From JBEVNX01 sp040507895 (GTDB taxonomy: Bacteria; Desulfobacterota; Binatia; JACPRU01): a DNA stretch of 14,631 nt. The stretch is from the NCBI GenBank assembly GCA_040507895.1, contig JBEVNX010000143.1, positions 1 through 14,631 of the forward strand, written 5' to 3'. The notes below the pieces were generated by a model, which did not search any database, was not told the origin of the DNA, and saw only the letters and a program-made list of their open reading frames with translations. A program made the position numbers and the translations under genes. This document shows, in pieces, positions 13,642 to 14,631 of the stretch; the stretch's first letter is position 1, and each line of letters opens with the position of its first letter.

Positions 13642-14097
13642 ATGGTTCCCACGATTGGTAGGTTGTCTGGTCTGCTTTTAGGAATGGTGTTGTGTGGCAG
13701 TGCTATCCCCGTTACAGCGCATGCCCAAACATCGGGGTCGATCTCGGCGGAGACCTCTAACACGTCCGACCCCATGCAGGCCAACTGGATCGGATGTGTC
13801 ATCTTCTTTCAAGGTAAGACCCAGAGGTGTTCCCTAAGCGGGCTCCAGGTACCCATTACCGGAACGGCTCGGGTCTCAGGGACCGTGAGCAACGTGAAGA
13901 ACCTTGCCGACGTGGCAGGCGCGTACAAAGTGGTTGGTGTCGACGATACCTTTGGGGGTGGCCACCTGAAGCTGAAGAACGACAAGGGCGTCACGATAAC
14001 ACTGTGGCCGTTTGCCGCTTCCATGGCGAGTTCCATTGATCCAGAGACTGTTTTACAGGTGGGCAGCAATGGGATGAAGGTCGACCTGACGCAGTAG
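13642..14097 (+). CDS. Small secreted protein of unknown function
   Basis: A 151-aa protein I do not recognise. Residues 1-28 are a clear Sec signal peptide (basic start, core GLLLGMVLCGSAIPVT, cleavage after AHA-28 before Gln29); Cys18 is not in a lipobox. The mature part, about 123 residues, has two cysteines 11 apart (Cys52 and Cys63, GCVIFFQGKTQRCSL), which could form a disulfide after export. It then has an alternating, strand-rich sequence (VPITGTARVSGTVSNVKN, GAYKVVGVDD, GGGHLKLKNDKGVTITLWP), suggesting a small beta fold. AGGAGG at 13631-13636 fixes the ATG. Codon use and GC content are visibly different from the genes to the left, in line with the accessory character of this end of the window. 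Confidence 0.75.
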   Translation: MVPTIGRLSGLLLGMVLCGSAIPVTAHAQTSGSISAETSNTSDPMQANWIGCVIFFQGKTQRCSLSGLQVPITGTARVSGTVSNVKNLADVAGAYKVVGVDDTFGGGHLKLKNDKGVTITLWPFAASMASSIDPETVLQVGSNGMKVDLTQ

Positions 14098-14223
14098 CTA
14101 AGCTGGACGCCGGAGAGGGCGCTGGTGGCGGGGCGCGCCTGCCCGAGTGGCGGGTGCGGCTCCTTCGGCGCACCGGGGTATTGGGCATCGTACTCCCGTT
14201 CGTCTCGCGGAGCTTGACGGCCA

Positions 14224-14415
14224 TCACTTCGGCGGCGCCTTACGAATGAGGGTCCATCTCGCGTTCGCGTGGAAGCATGGGTTGCTCGGTTTTTTTCCAC
14301 CACTTGGGCTTTGGCATGGTGGAAATCTGTGGCCCTCCGGCACGGAACGTTCCAAGCCACAGCATGCCGAGCGGTAAACGCCGGAAACGTCGCTGATCTC
14401 TCCGCACTTGGGCAT
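14224..14415 (-). CDS. Small Cys-containing protein (63 aa), possibly YjzC-like
   Basis: A 63-aa protein starting MPKCGEISDVSGVYRS, with Cys at 4, 18, 19, 34 and 47 and the segment VPEGHRFPPC followed near the end by ARWTLIRKA. The pattern 'SGVYRS..CG......PEG..FPPC......W.L.RK' resembles small bacterial proteins of the YjzC-like/zinc-ribbon sort that I recall only in outline; the cysteines could bind zinc. A purine-rich AGGAGGAGGGT lies 6-16 nt before ATG 14415 (minus sense), and the familiar-looking sequence starts exactly there, so I prefer this start to the in-frame one at 14469. It converges with the secreted-protein gene across a 126-nt spacer with no obvious terminator. Confidence 0.6.
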   Translation of the reverse strand: MPKCGEISDVSGVYRSACCGLERSVPEGHRFPPCQSPSGGKKPSNPCFHANARWTLIRKAPPK

Positions 14416-14631
14416 GGACTGACCCTCCTCCTTCGGCTTCAACAGGCATACGCCTTCCCAGCTCGGCATGCGACGCCCGAGCGCCTTGCGGTGAAGATCC
14501 CCACGTGAGGGTGTTCACGGGCATCCATCGCATCTCATCGATGCCCACGACGCGGGGCGATTCCGCCGTGAGTCCTGGCGACCATCTCCGTTAGCTCGCC
14601 GAACGCCCGCCGAGCGCCGCCGATCTTCCCG

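Noticed and set aside
14535..14630. Short minus-strand frame entering from the right edge (31 codons, GELTEMVARTHGGIAP segment)
   Set aside because: Plausible as the 3' end of a gene beyond the window, but too short to support.
1..14631. CRISPR array, insertion sequence, transposase or phage genes
   Set aside because: No spaced direct repeats, no transposase or integrase motifs and no terminal inverted repeats with target duplications were seen.

Overview
This is a GC-rich bacterial window with bacterial Shine-Dalgarno sites, tightly packed genes and repeated 4-nt ATGA stop/start overlaps. The gene content is catabolic: flavin monooxygenase, acyl-CoA hydratase, linalool dehydratase/isomerase-domain protein, zinc alcohol dehydrogenase, SDR, ACMSD-like amidohydrolase, alpha/beta hydrolase and a VOC/extradiol-type protein. 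This suggests a metabolically versatile soil or sediment bacterium, proteobacterial or deltaproteobacterial/Binatota-like in flavour. I cannot assign a taxon from sequence alone.

Layout: (1) 1-791, minus strand: a standalone PAS protein overlapping the start of a luciferase-like (LLM) monooxygenase that runs off the left edge. (2) 872-4878, plus strand: a DUF445 membrane protein, a secreted M20 peptidase, an OB-fold DUF35 protein that lacks its zinc ribbon, and a double-hotdog MaoC-type hydratase. The last three genes are linked by ATGA overlaps. (3) 4879-5436: a gap with a possible terminator and no convincing gene. (4) 5437-8570, plus strand: a 677-aa protein with about four N-terminal membrane helices fused to a linalool dehydratase/isomerase (LDI) domain, followed immediately by a GeoA-like zinc alcohol dehydrogenase that appears to start at a CTG codon. 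(5) 8590-9335, minus strand: an ArsR regulator and an AHSA1/SRPBCC protein, with a likely operator upstream. (6) 9456-12272, minus strand: an alpha/beta hydrolase, then an amidohydrolase and an SDR coupled by ATGA. (7) 12457-13035, plus strand: a VOC protein, divergent from the hydrolase across a dyad-rich promoter region. (8) 13036-14631: a stretch of lower GC with a broken tRNA-Ser, a strongly foldable segment, a small secreted protein and a 63-aa Cys-containing protein.

How the genes may work together: the LDI-domain protein plus a geraniol-dehydrogenase-like ADH reproduces the core pair of the anaerobic monoterpene pathway known from Castellaniella defragrans (linalool/myrcene to geraniol to geranial). 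Here the LDI domain is membrane-anchored and predicted to face the cytoplasm, and one catalytic-site residue appears changed. The surrounding hydratase, DUF35, SDR, amidohydrolase, hydrolase and VOC genes would fit downstream oxidation, CoA-dependent steps or ring cleavage, but no substrate is shown by the sequence.

The best candidates for something new are the membrane-LDI/ADH pair and the right-hand accessory segment: the broken tRNA-Ser joined to a structured, non-coding stretch.
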